Shown: in pieces, positions 15,215-24,113 of the stretch
Layout of the letters: each line of letters opens with the position of its first letter
Position numbering within the stretch: the stretch's first letter is position 1
Source of the DNA: Nitrospira sp.
Lineage (GTDB): Bacteria > Nitrospirota > Nitrospiria > Nitrospirales > UBA8639
DNA: 57,837 nucleotides
Reading direction: 5' to 3'
Assembly (NCBI GenBank): GCA_011523385.1
Contig: WTGX01000031.1
Location: 1 to 57,837, forward strand
Position numbers and translations under genes: made by a program
The notes under the pieces: model-generated
The model's input: only the letters and a program-made list of their open reading frames with translations
What the model was told of the DNA's origin: nothing
Databases searched by the model: none

Positions 15215-16717
15215 ATGACCACTCGCTTTCTTATCGGAATCAGTCTTGCCTTATTTCTCACGGCATGCGGAGGCGGAGGCGGATTTCCCTCATCTCAACC
15301 GCCTGCTTCAGAGCAGCCCCCCCCCGCACCCCCGACCCTGCCGTTTCCGTTAGCAAACCTCAACTGCCCGGAATGCGGACAGTTCGCCGGTGAGCGGCAT
15401 TTCGGCACCTCACGCATTCCGAGCCAGGCCGGGGAAGATGCCCGGCAGATGCCCGTCTATCACGCAGGCGACTACCTCCACGTCGGCGTAGACCAGGGCA
15501 CACAAACGGGAACCCTTCCACGTGTAGGGGAACGTGGGGCAACCGCGATCCGGCACGGAAGCCTTGCTGATGGGGTTGGAGCCAGCACAGTTAGGGACTA
15601 TCTGGATAATAACCAACGAGACGCACAAGCTTATTCTGCCCCAAGGGGAATGACCCGTTACACCAACGCCCCGGAAGTCCGCATTATCGGACCAACCAAC
15701 GCCAAGGAAGCAAACCGGGTTGCCCACGCCGTGCGTCTGGTCAACGCCGCTTTGCCAGCCGGGAGCAAGATGCAGCTAGGGGCAGCCTTACCGGGTTTCA
15801 GTCTACGCGACACCCTGAACGATGAAGGGCTCTATTTCGTGTCAGGAAGGGAACGAAACAACACCATCCACGTGGAGTTTATCCCCACCGGGGAGTACTA
15901 TGACGACACCGCTGGTGCCACCACGTGGAACAACTGGAACGGGAATAACATATAGAACAGCTACATCCAAGCGAACCTCGATTCCAACATTTTACAGGAA
16001 GCAGACAGCCGCCGCGCCGTCATTCTGCTAGCGCATGAACTCATTCATGCCCTTGGCGTCTATGGCCGCGTTTCTACGAGCTTTGACACCATCATGTCGG
16101 GCACGGAGGAACTCTACGAACTGAACCAAGACACGCAACAGCCGCGCTCCCTGCTCTACCCGGTAGATCGGGAAGCGTTGCGGGCGCTCTACAGCCGCCT
16201 TGCCCCCGGCGATAACGTCACCAACTTAGGCCCGTGGGCCGCCACGTCCACCCACCTTGTCGGCAACGGCACGTATGCGCATTTCGGCGTAGCCCTACGC
16301 AACGGGTATGCCGAGCCGTGGGCGTACGGTGCCATCCCCGGCCAGGACCTCGCCGACAACCAGGGCTTAAGCGGAAACGCCACATGGAACGGAACCTTGC
16401 TCGGCTTCACGCCAGCCGCCAACCCGGTAGCGGGAGACGCGGAAATCGGCGTGAACCTTGGCACCTTGGAAGGCCGCGCCGACTTCACCGCCTTGGAGCA
16501 GTGGGCCGCCGGCGCCGCGCCGGGCAATGCAGGAACCGGCACGATGTGGGGAGACGGCGATTTAGGTTACTCCATCGCCGTGAGCGGCAACACGTTCAAG
16601 CAAACGGGAGGGGATACAGGAATCCTCACGGGGATTTTCACCGGACAGAACCATGAAGGGGCAACCGGCACCCTGGACCGCTCGGACCTCACGGCAGCGT
16701 TTGGAGCAAGTAGATAG
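15215..16717 (+). pseudogene. Metzincin-like/TbpB-barrel lipoprotein interrupted by an in-frame amber codon
   Basis: One reading frame runs from the ATG at 15215 (AAGGAG upstream) to the TAG at 16715, broken only by a TAG at 15953-15955. The first part has a lipoprotein signal (FLTACGGGGG) and a proline-rich linker. After the amber codon, translation continues NSYIQANLDS and reaches HELIHALGVYG near 16028, a zinc-protease motif, followed by DTIMSG (Met-turn-like) and LYPVDREALRALYS as in matrixin-type metzincins. The usual third His (HExxHxxGxxH) is Gly here. The C-terminus ends in a TbpB-like beta-barrel (NATWNGTLLGF to LTAAFGASR). The second part also has its own ATG at 16094, after the HExxH motif. 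A mutation, a sequencing error or real readthrough would all look like this. Confidence 0.75.
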
Positions 16718-16878
16718 ACACGGCACAGTTTCAGTTATAGGAAGGCGGCATGAAGGAATGGGGATTTCATCGTGAGGGAGGCATTCGCACCGTTGAGTTC
16801 CGTATCTTTAGAAGAAGTGTGCTATGATAACTGATCGTTGGTTGGCGATCTGCAGTCGTTTACTTTGGAGGAACAGTA

Positions 16879-17103
16879 ATGGCAGAGCAAATAACTGTGT
16901 CAGTTGATTCCGATGTAGCCAAACTCTACCGTTCGGCTTCTGATAATGAGCGTCGCAAACTGGATTTGCTTGTCAATTTGTGTTTGCGTGATGCGACAGA
17001 ATCAGGCAGATCACTTAGTGACACGATGCTGGAAATCAGCCGCAACGCGCAACGGCGTGGTCTGACTCCGGAAATTTTGCAGTCCATCCTGGCCGACGAA
17101 TGA
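16879..17103 (+). CDS. Antitoxin of a PIN-type toxin-antitoxin pair
   Basis: The protein is 74 residues, helical and charged, starting MAEQITVSVDSDVAKLY. It has a GGAGG ribosome binding site and overlaps the toxin start by 4 bp (ATGA), the usual arrangement for VapBC-type modules. It has no AbrB or Phd signature, so the DNA-binding fold is unclear. The identification as antitoxin rests mainly on size, position and coupling. Confidence 0.75.
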   Translation: MAEQITVSVDSDVAKLYRSASDNERRKLDLLVNLCLRDATESGRSLSDTMLEISRNAQRRGLTPEILQSILADE

Positions 17104-17507
17104 CCGGCTTTGTCTTCGATACAAACGTCATTATCAGTGCTTTACTCTTCAATGATTCCGTACCAGGGAGGGCGTTCAGCCTGGCTTTGAATCATGGAAG
17201 GATTCTGGTTTCCGGAGCATTAGTGGGAGAGTTGAGCCGCGTACTCGGTCGGGACAGGTTCGACCGGTATGTCACCCGTGAAGAGCGCGACGAGTTTCTT
17301 GGATCCCTGATACGGGAATCGGAGCTGATAGAAATCACCGAAGCTGTCCAAGTATGCCGCGATCCCAAAGACGATCAAGTCTTGGAGTTGGCCGTCAACG
17401 GCAATGCGACATACATCGTCACCGGCGATGCCGACTTGCTCGCGCTAAACCCATTTCGCGATGTAGAAATTGTAACGCCTGCCGAATTCCTGAAATTGAC
17501 TGTCTGA
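17100..17507 (+). CDS. PIN-domain toxin (VapC-like, COG1569 type)
   Basis: The 135-residue PIN domain has its acidic residues in order: FDTNVIISALL (D7), GELSRVL, DPKDDQVLELA and TGDADLL. This fits an Mg-dependent ribonuclease of the COG1569 type. It is translated from the ATG that overlaps the antitoxin stop. PIN toxins usually cut tRNA or rRNA; the target is not predictable here. Confidence 0.88.
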   Translation: MTGFVFDTNVIISALLFNDSVPGRAFSLALNHGRILVSGALVGELSRVLGRDRFDRYVTREERDEFLGSLIRESELIEITEAVQVCRDPKDDQVLELAVNGNATYIVTGDADLLALNPFRDVEIVTPAEFLKLTV

Positions 17508-17707
17508 CCCGAGCAACACGCCATCGCCGAGAGGCGCTTGAAGCGGATGAGACGGTTCTATTTGCTCTAAGGTCACATTCTATCTGAAAATCCGGCGCAA
17601 GAGAAATCCACGACACTGTTGCGGATTTCAGATGGTCGGGCAATTTCCGGGACGCCGCGCGCTATTGAAAGAAATTCTAGGAGGTTACAAGGGGACTGAG
17701 TTAGTCT

Positions 17708-19447
17708 TCAGGACGCCGGCGTTTCCAATTCCACCATGCGAAGCGTATACAGGTGACGATACAGGCCGTCCCGTTGCATGAGTGCCGTGTGCGTGCCTTG
17801 CTCGACGATTCTGCCCTTGTTGAGCACGACAATCCGGTCGGCTTCCTGAATGGTCGTGAGGCGATGGGCGATCACCACGGTCGTGCGTCCCGCCATGAGT
17901 TCCTGTAAAGCACGTTGGACCAGCATCTCGGATTCGGAATCCAGCGCCGAGGTCGCTTCATCCAGAATCAGGAGCCGGGGATTTTTGAGGATAGCCCGGG
18001 CAATGGCAATGCGTTGCCGTTGCCCTCCCGACAGGTTGACGCCTTTTTCCCCGACCAGCGTGGCGTAGCCGTCCGGCAGCGCCGCAATGAATTCATCGGC
18101 GTGAGCCGCCCGGCTCGCAGCCAGAACGTCCTGTTCCGAGGCGTCTTCGCGTCCGTATCGAATGTTTTCCATGATTGTGTCCCCGAACAGGACGGTTTCC
18201 TGGGGGACGATGGCGAGTTGTTGATGCAAGCCGGCCAATTGCACGTCGCGTAGATCCTGGTTGTCGATCATGACGGACCCTTCCGTGGGATCATAAAACC
18301 GGTGCAACAGGTTGGCGATCGTACTTTTTCCCGAACCGGTCGGACCCACCAACGCCACGATTTCGCCCGGATGCACTTCGAAGGAGAGATCGGTGAGGAC
18401 CGGGTGACGCGGGTCATACGCAAAATTTACGTGTGAGAATGTGACGTGCCCTTGAACGGGGCGCAACGGTCGGGCGTGCGGAGCGTCCGTCACCTCCGGC
18501 GCGGTGTCGAGCAACTCGAAGACGCGTTCCAGGGCACCCTGACCTTCCTTGAGTTGTGAAAAGATGCGTGCCGCCGCGCCGAACGGACCGATGAGAATCC
18601 CCGCAAACAACACGAAAGCCAGAAGGTCTCCGGGCGTCATGGTCCCGTCGATGACTTGCGTGCCGCCGTACCACAAGACCACCCCGGCCATCACAAACGT
18701 GAGGAGGGTGATGACGGGGACAAATACGGAAAGAATTTTGGCGCGGCTGAGCGTCCGGGCCACCAGGGAGTCGACCGCGACGCCGAATCGTCCTTCCTCC
18801 CGGTCCATCCGAACAAAGGATTTCACGACTCGAATCCCTGAAATCACCTCTTCGATGAGCGTGGAAAGCGCGGCGGTCTGATCCTGTATCTGCGTGGAAA
18901 GGGATTTCAACCGCTTGCCGAACAGCCGGGCCACCAGGACCAGGAAGGGGAGTAACAGGACGATCAGCAGGCAGAGTTTCCAATTCATATACAATAGGAA
19001 CGCGAGGCCGCCCACCAGCGTCACCAGTTGTTTGGCGGAATCGATCGGCGTTTCGGTCACCAGGTTCTGGATCACCCCCACGTCGTTCATGAGCCGTGAG
19101 AGGATTTCTCCCGTGCGCCGTTTGGCAAAAAACCCGAGCGACAGGGTTTGCAGGTGACGAAACAGGTGGATGCGGAAATCCGCGATGATCAGTTGAGACA
19201 AGCGGGTGCTCAGGTAGCTCTGGCCCATGCTCAGGACGCTTTGGACGACGGCGATCACCAGAAACAGCAGGATGGTCTGCGTCATGCGTTCGACGTCCCG
19301 TTGGACCGTGATGAGGTCCCACAGCGTGCCGCCGAGTTTCAGCAGTGTCAGGTTGAGGCCCGCCACGCCCATGATCAGCACGCCGGCCAGGACCATTTGT
19401 GAAACATACGGACGGACAAACGGGAGCAGGCGGGAGAATTGACTCAT
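17708..19447 (-). CDS. ABC exporter, fused permease and ATPase (MsbA-like)
   Basis: The 579-residue half-transporter has six predicted membrane helices in the first ~320 residues, with an intact TM domain (RRTGEILSRLMNDV). The nucleotide-binding domain has Walker A GPTGSGKST, signature LSGGQRQR, Walker B LLILDEATSALD and a switch His (IAHRL). It works as a homodimer in the inner membrane. The family includes lipid A flippase MsbA and multidrug exporters, and the substrate is not determined by sequence. It appears monocistronic. Confidence 0.92.
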   Translation of the reverse strand: MSQFSRLLPFVRPYVSQMVLAGVLIMGVAGLNLTLLKLGGTLWDLITVQRDVERMTQTILLFLVIAVVQSVLSMGQSYLSTRLSQLIIADFRIHLFRHLQTLSLGFFAKRRTGEILSRLMNDVGVIQNLVTETPIDSAKQLVTLVGGLAFLLYMNWKLCLLIVLLLPFLVLVARLFGKRLKSLSTQIQDQTAALSTLIEEVISGIRVVKSFVRMDREEGRFGVAVDSLVARTLSRAKILSVFVPVITLLTFVMAGVVLWYGGTQVIDGTMTPGDLLAFVLFAGILIGPFGAAARIFSQLKEGQGALERVFELLDTAPEVTDAPHARPLRPVQGHVTFSHVNFAYDPRHPVLTDLSFEVHPGEIVALVGPTGSGKSTIANLLHRFYDPTEGSVMIDNQDLRDVQLAGLHQQLAIVPQETVLFGDTIMENIRYGREDASEQDVLAASRAAHADEFIAALPDGYATLVGEKGVNLSGGQRQRIAIARAILKNPRLLILDEATSALDSESEMLVQRALQELMAGRTTVVIAHRLTTIQEADRIVVLNKGRIVEQGTHTALMQRDGLYRHLYTLRMVELETPAS

Positions 19448-19597
19448 GGGAAAGGCTAGTCGTCAGGCTCGAAAGGCAAGGAAACAGGGGACCATGAACC
19501 GTCGCGGGTTGGAAAACGAGATTGTGAAAGGAAGAGCTATGTCAATGGAGTCACTGAGCGAACCTTTGAGCAAGTAGAATTTACTTGACAAATGGGA

Positions 19598-20110
19598 TCA
19601 GATCTCTAACGTGGTCTTCGCCTGCTTGGTTGCCCACTCGATAACTCGCCTACCTTCTCTCTCATACAACGTTGTCCCTTCTAGCATTAACCGCGGATTG
19701 GTAGGCCCACCTTCTAGTCTGTAACCAACATACAAGATTATTGCACCAGCTACGATCAGTGCCAATCCAAGTCCCCAATTGAAGTAAAGAAGAAAAATGC
19801 CAGAGACAAGGCTCAGGACTCCAGGCAGAAAAGTAACGTTAGACCAGAAACTGGTTGTATAGTCCGAAGGGTTAACCGACGGAAACATCAACTCAGAATT
19901 GTATTCGTAAGGAAACCCTGGGCTTCCGCCCTGATCAGTTAACTCCATCCAAAGTGCAACCGTCCGTATCAGGTCCAAGTCTGACCGCTCCGGTGACATT
20001 CTGGGAAGCTGGTGCGCATAGAAGTTATACCAAGCTATGATTGCCTCGTTTGTAACCGTACGAGTCTCATGCATACGCTGAATAAGTCTTAAGGCACTTG
20101 CTCTGTCCAT
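19598..20110 (-). CDS. Membrane protein of unknown function
   Basis: The 170-residue protein has a soluble N-terminal half and two adjacent membrane helices (about 93-110 and 114-130, VLSLVSGIFLLYFNW and GLALIVAGAIILYVGY), then a charged C-terminal tail. I do not recognise a family. It stands alone between the ABC exporter and the small ribosomal-type gene. Its composition is less GC-rich than its neighbours, which may hint at separate origin. Confidence 0.6.
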   Translation of the reverse strand: MDRASALRLIQRMHETRTVTNEAIIAWYNFYAHQLPRMSPERSDLDLIRTVALWMELTDQGGSPGFPYEYNSELMFPSVNPSDYTTSFWSNVTFLPGVLSLVSGIFLLYFNWGLGLALIVAGAIILYVGYRLEGGPTNPRLMLEGTTLYEREGRRVIEWATKQAKTTLEI

Positions 20111-20323
20111 GGATCCCTTAATTAGACGCTGTTGCGGCCTAAAGGTAAAGAGACAACCTCAGTGAGGGGGAGGAAAACAGGTCTAGTCGTTGAAAAGAGA
20201 AAAAAGCGGACGCACTTACCCGTGATGCAATAAAGTCATGGTCCGACCCAAGGCAGCCCTTACTCGGATTGTCGTTCGTTTTCCCAGATGACCCTGGCCC
20301 ACCTGCTGCTGGAATGGGAAATC

Positions 20324-20419
20324 TCAGTTACGCCGACGGGCGAATTTCATGCGTCGGCGAAGTTTTTTATGCTTATGCTTCCGCATTTTTTTTCGTCGTT
20401 TTTTCACTACACTCGCCAT
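20324..20419 (-). CDS. AURKAIP1/COX24-domain small basic protein (31 aa)
   Basis: The ORF encodes 31 residues, more than half of them Lys, Arg or His: MASVVKKRRKKMRKHKHKK, then LRRRMKFARRRN. This is the pattern of bacterial AURKAIP1/COX24-domain proteins, which relate to a mitochondrial ribosomal/mRNA protein and include very small ribosome-associated proteins. An excellent ribosome binding site (GAAGGAG) lies 7 bases before the ATG at 20419. The opposite strand has an open frame here, but the codon-perfect basic peptide with its ribosome binding site makes the minus-strand gene the real one. It probably binds the small ribosomal subunit. Confidence 0.85.
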   Translation of the reverse strand: MASVVKKRRKKMRKHKHKKLRRRMKFARRRN

Positions 20420-20707
20420 TCACACTCCTTCAATTCTTCCTCAGGCGGAAGCCGGTAACGCTTCGCCGATCCGGATCTCGCGAACGGTCCTGAGACACGT
20501 GATCGGAACAGGTACGTGGAGGTGCAGAGGTAACACAGCGTCCCAAGAGGTGTCAAGAAACTGCGCGGTTCGGTCTCCGTGAGCCGTTAGGCGGCCTTGA
20601 AATTCATGGTCATCGCCATATTCCTTATTTGTGGTTACCATGTAGTCTTGACCGTAGACACGGAATGGTCCATACTAACGTTAATGTGAATCAACGGGAG
20701 GTCTTTC

Positions 20708-20962
20708 ATGGAATTTGCACTACGGCAGGCAAAAGCCCGTCTTTCTGAACTTGTCGCCGCTGCCCAGGGTGGTGAGCGCGTTGTGATCACGAAGCATGGA
20801 GAGCCGGCGGTCGAACTCGTGCGCTTCCGCAGAGTTGGCGGGATTGACTTCGACAAACTGAAAGAGGCGCGTCATCGTCTCGGAATTAAAGACGACGAGA
20901 GGGAGTGGCCCGAGCAATTTGATGATCCGGCGTTCAGCCGCAAGGTACTCGGGCTCGAATAG
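20708..20962 (+). CDS. Phd/YefM-type antitoxin
   Basis: The 84-residue protein has the Phd/YefM signature ALRQAKARLSELVAAAQGGE followed by VVITKHGEPAVELV. This N-terminal fold binds the operator, and the charged C-terminal tail would wrap the toxin. GGGAGG precedes the ATG. It lies 8 bp upstream of the PIN toxin gene. Confidence 0.92.
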   Translation: MEFALRQAKARLSELVAAAQGGERVVITKHGEPAVELVRFRRVGGIDFDKLKEARHRLGIKDDEREWPEQFDDPAFSRKVLGLE

Positions 20963-20970
20963 GCTGGATC

Positions 20971-21366
20971 ATGCGGATTCTGCTTGACACGTCATATATC
21001 TATCGCTTGACGACGCACCCCGCGCGTTTATCCGATGCCGAGCGGCTCATTCTCACGAATCAGGCGATACATCTCTATGTGAGCGCCGTGTCGATCTGGG
21101 AGATGCGGCTGAAATTCCAGAGCCGTGACCGGTCAGGCAGACGCAAGAGTTTCTTCGATCCGAACGTTGTGATCAATATGCTTGAAGACCAGCACGTCAT
21201 CTTCCTGCCGATGACCCCGAGTCACGCAGCCCGGTCGCTGGAGATTCCCGTCACCCACAAAGATCCGTTTGACGAACTCCTGCTCGTTCAGGCCCAGGAA
21301 GAAGGCCTCAAACTCCTGACCATCGATCGGCATCTGATCGGACATCCATTGGCAGTCCGGGCATAG
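20971..21366 (+). CDS. vapC: PIN-domain toxin (VapC)
   Basis: The 131-residue PIN domain shows the acidic residues in LLDTSYIYRL, IWEMRLK, DPFDELLLVQA and TIDRHLI. It is the toxin partner of the preceding Phd-type antitoxin, with which it forms a bicistron. Predicted activity is Mg-dependent site-specific RNA cleavage. Confidence 0.92.
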   Translation: MRILLDTSYIYRLTTHPARLSDAERLILTNQAIHLYVSAVSIWEMRLKFQSRDRSGRRKSFFDPNVVINMLEDQHVIFLPMTPSHAARSLEIPVTHKDPFDELLLVQAQEEGLKLLTIDRHLIGHPLAVRA

Positions 21367-21379
21367 AAAAGCGGCGCTT

Positions 21380-21408
21380 TTGAGGTTTTGTCGCGCTCTC
21401 GCTATAAT
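21380..21408 (+). promoter_or_regulatory. Strong sigma70-type promoter, possibly giving a leaderless mRNA
   Basis: TTGAGG (21380-21385), a 17-bp spacer and a perfect TATAAT (21403-21408) lie directly before the lipoprotein start at 21415. The expected transcription start coincides with that ATG. Confidence 0.6.
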
Positions 21409-21414
21409 GGCCTC

Positions 21415-21879
21415 ATGGTTCGATCCACTCTCTCTTTGTGCAGCCTGCTTCTCCTTCTGGTCGTGGGGGCGGCGGGGTGTCAGTTCTTCTCCTCGGACAA
21501 GAAGGTTTCCGCAGATCATGAACGGTTTGAGCGAATCGTGCAGGCGGTGGAAACCTTACGCTCGGCGTATGAACAGCAAAAGTTCGACGCGATTCAAAAA
21601 TTGATGTTGCCATTACAAGGCTTTCAGGATCTCGAAGGACAGATCCGACGGGATTTCGACACGTATGCAACGATTTCCTTGAACGTCACGATCGAACGGA
21701 TTTACATTCAAAAAGAACGGATCAAGGTCAACGTGCGATGGGAGGGGACATGGCAACGCTCTCCCGGAGAAACGCCGGTGACGGACCAGGGCCACGGGGT
21801 GTGGGTATGGAACGGCACAAAGGATATCTTGCTGGCGGGCGTGGAAGGTGCGATGCCGTTCGGAAAGTCCGGTCGATAA
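21415..21879 (+). CDS. Lipoprotein of unknown function
   Basis: The ATG at 21415 gives a 154-residue protein with a lipoprotein signal peptide (LLLLLVVGAAGC, lipidated Cys near residue 22). The mature part begins with a helical region (DHERFERIVQAVETLRSAYEQQ) and continues with beta strands (TIERIYIQKERIKVNVRWEG), like a small NTF2- or SnoaL-type fold. There is no ribosome binding site and the -10 box ends 6 bases before the ATG, so the message may be leaderless. It precedes nadB by about 110 bp. Function unknown. Confidence 0.75.
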   Translation: MVRSTLSLCSLLLLLVVGAAGCQFFSSDKKVSADHERFERIVQAVETLRSAYEQQKFDAIQKLMLPLQGFQDLEGQIRRDFDTYATISLNVTIERIYIQKERIKVNVRWEGTWQRSPGETPVTDQGHGVWVWNGTKDILLAGVEGAMPFGKSGR

Positions 21880-21988
21880 GGCCCGTTGCCTGTTCGGCCT
21901 GATGCGACCATGGGACCGCAGGCCACTCCCCGTTTTTGATGCTCCCGATTGTGCCGGCCGGCCGCAACGCCAATCCATCTCTTTTTCC

Positions 21989-23611
21989 ATGAAAAACAGC
22001 ACCAAAACGTATCGTTGGGGCCCGGAAACTGACTTCCTGGTGATCGGGAGCGGAATCGCCGGGTTGCGGGCCGCGATCGAGTTGGGTCGGTACGGACGGG
22101 TGCTGATCGTGACAAAGGGCAGTCGCCTCGAAAGCAATTCGATCTATGCCCAGGGCGGAGTCGCCGTGGCCCTGAACGCCGAAGACGACGTGAACCTGCA
22201 TTTCTCCGATACGATCCGGGCCGGACATCAGCTTGGCCGGGAAGACGCGGCGAGGGTCCTGGTGGAGGAAGGGCCGACGCGGATTCAGGAACTTATCACT
22301 TGGGGCACACAGTTCGATAAGGTCGGCGGGAAATTCGTCTTTACCAAGGAAGGGGCTCACAGCCGGAACCGCGTGCTGCGGGCCCGGGGCGATGCCACGG
22401 GAAATGAAATGATTCGCGTCCTGCTGGAACGGGCCCGGCAGCACGAGAACATTCAATGGTTTGACCGTCATTTTACCAAGGACCTGTTGGTTGTGGATGG
22501 CCGGTGCTGCGGCGCGGTGGCGGTGAGTGAAGCCACGGGCAACGTCAAACTACTCCCGGCCACGGCCGTGATTCTGACCACCGGGGGCGCGGGTCAGATT
22601 TACGGGAGAACCACCAATACGGGCAATGCCACGGGCGACGGTATGGCGATGGCCTATCGGGCGGGTGTCACGTTGGAAGACATGGAGTTCGTCCAGTTTC
22701 ATCCCACGGCACTGTACCTGCCTTCGAGTCCCCCGTTTCTGTTGTCCGAAGCCATGCGAGGTGAAGGCGGGTTACTTCGCAATCGGAAAGGAGAGTTGTT
22801 TCTGCCACGGTATCATGCAGCCGCGGAAATGGCTTCCCGCGACATCGTCGCCCGCGCAATCTGGTCGGAAATGGCCGCTTCCCGGTCGCGCCACGTGTAT
22901 TTGGACGTCACGCATTTGGGGAAAGATTTTATCAAGAAACGCTTCCCGACGATCTACCGGACCTGCCTGCGGTTCGACATCGATATCACCGAGGAATGGA
23001 TTCCGGTTTCTCCGAGCGCCCATTATTTCATGGGCGGCCTGAAAGCCGGGATCGACGGAGAGACCACCTTGCCCGGCCTGCTTGCCGCCGGAGAAACAGC
23101 CTGCAATGGGGTCCATGGGGCGAACCGGTTGGCGAGCAATTCTTTGCTGGAAGGGCTGGTCTTCGGATACCGTGCCGCCCAGTCCGCGGTGTCCCTCCCG
23201 GCGGGTCCCAAGCGGACGCACCTGAAAAATCTGGCTGCCCGGTTGGCCGCGGAGCCGGTCGGTGCGTTGGAAGACAGCGAGAAACTGCGGAATTCCCTGC
23301 GCCGGCTGATGTGGACCAAGGTCGGGTTGGTCAGGACCGGCGATTCTTTGATCCAGGCGCTGACACAACTTTCCCGGTGGGACCCGCAAATACAGGCCTC
23401 CCTGCAAACGCGGTCCGACCTGGAAGTCAGGAACATGGTCCAGGTGGCGCGGTGTGTCACCGAAGCCGCGTTGTGGCGGGAGAACAGTCTGGGGACGCAT
23501 TACCGGGAGGACTTTCCAACTTGTCAGGGTCCGGCGTGGAAAACGCACAGCCAAGTGAAGCTGGCCGAGATTCCGGATCAGGCCCGGACGACGCGCCGGC
23601 GTACAGGGTAA
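21989..23611 (+). CDS. nadB: L-aspartate oxidase
   Basis: NadB oxidises L-aspartate to iminoaspartate, the first step of de novo NAD synthesis, using FAD. The start at 21989 gives 540 residues, the usual length. Upstream in-frame ATGs would add an unconserved extension rich in Pro and Arg. FAD binding is shown by DFLVIGSGIAGL near the N-terminus, and flavoprotein signatures follow (SIYAQGGVAVAL, HPTALYLP, GGLKAGIDGETTLPGLLAAGE, NRLASNSLLEGLVFG). The C-terminal helical domain is present. NadA and NadC are not in the window. Confidence 0.95.
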   Translation: MKNSTKTYRWGPETDFLVIGSGIAGLRAAIELGRYGRVLIVTKGSRLESNSIYAQGGVAVALNAEDDVNLHFSDTIRAGHQLGREDAARVLVEEGPTRIQELITWGTQFDKVGGKFVFTKEGAHSRNRVLRARGDATGNEMIRVLLERARQHENIQWFDRHFTKDLLVVDGRCCGAVAVSEATGNVKLLPATAVILTTGGAGQIYGRTTNTGNATGDGMAMAYRAGVTLEDMEFVQFHPTALYLPSSPPFLLSEAMRGEGGLLRNRKGELFLPRYHAAAEMASRDIVARAIWSEMAASRSRHVYLDVTHLGKDFIKKRFPTIYRTCLRFDIDITEEWIPVSPSAHYFMGGLKAGIDGETTLPGLLAAGETACNGVHGANRLASNSLLEGLVFGYRAAQSAVSLPAGPKRTHLKNLAARLAAEPVGALEDSEKLRNSLRRLMWTKVGLVRTGDSLIQALTQLSRWDPQIQASLQTRSDLEVRNMVQVARCVTEAALWRENSLGTHYREDFPTCQGPAWKTHSQVKLAEIPDQARTTRRRTG

Positions 23612-23642
23612 CACCTCGACCCTCCCTCTCCGTCATCCCCGA

Positions 23643-23675
23643 CCCTCCCTCTCCCAGAGGTAGAGGGTTCTTTTT
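23643..23675 (+). terminator. Rho-independent terminator after nadB
   Basis: A CCCTC...CTCT-CCC-AGAG...GAGGG hairpin (23643-23667) is followed by TTCTTTTT. It lies 32 bp after the nadB stop. Confidence 0.6.
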
Positions 23676-23759
23676 GTACCGATGGCAATAGTGGTTATTC
23701 AAAGCGGGGCGTGTTACAAGGAGGCTTTTGGTAGTGCCTGTCACGATAAGGAGGGAGGC

Positions 23760-24080
23760 ATGGCGTGGGTGTATGTGTTTGTCGCCGGCATTTTTGAGGT
23801 GGTCTGGGTCACCGGGCTGAAATATGCGGACGGGTTTACGCGGTTGTGGCCGAGTGTGGGGACGGTGGTGGCGATGGGCGTGAGTATGGTGTGTCTGTCG
23901 TTGGCCGTGCGCGCCATTCCGATTGGAACGGCGTATGCCGTCTGGACCGGCATCGGCGCGGCGGGCGCGGCGATCATGGGCATGATTCTGTTCAATGAGC
24001 CGCGCGACGTGGCGCGGTTGGTTTTTATCGTGTTGATTGTGTCGGGCGTGGTGGGGTTGAAATTGTCCGGGCCTGCGTAG
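23760..24080 (+). CDS. gdx: SMR-family exporter, Gdx/SugE type (guanidinium exporter)
   Basis: The 106-residue protein has four membrane helices and the conserved glutamate in GIFEVVWVTGLKYADGF. The Gdx subgroup features are FTRLWP, AIPIGTAYAVWTGIGAAG and the C-terminal VGLKLSG. Members act as antiparallel homodimers that exchange protons for guanidinium; some also move quaternary amines. GGAGGGAGG precedes the ATG. No convincing guanidine riboswitch was found in the 85 bases between the terminator and the start. Confidence 0.93.
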   Translation: MAWVYVFVAGIFEVVWVTGLKYADGFTRLWPSVGTVVAMGVSMVCLSLAVRAIPIGTAYAVWTGIGAAGAAIMGMILFNEPRDVARLVFIVLIVSGVVGLKLSGPA

Positions 24081-24113
24081 CCTGGTTTTTCATGAGTGAT
24101 TTCGGGCGTGGCG

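Noticed and set aside
20269-20493. Plus-strand 74-codon ORF
   Set aside because: It is antisense to the 31-aa COX24-like gene, which has a strong ribosome binding site and a recognisable sequence.
23676-23759. Guanidine riboswitch before the Gdx exporter
   Set aside because: The space between the nadB terminator and the gene is short and lacks the paired ACGR-loop hairpins or the long ykkC fold.
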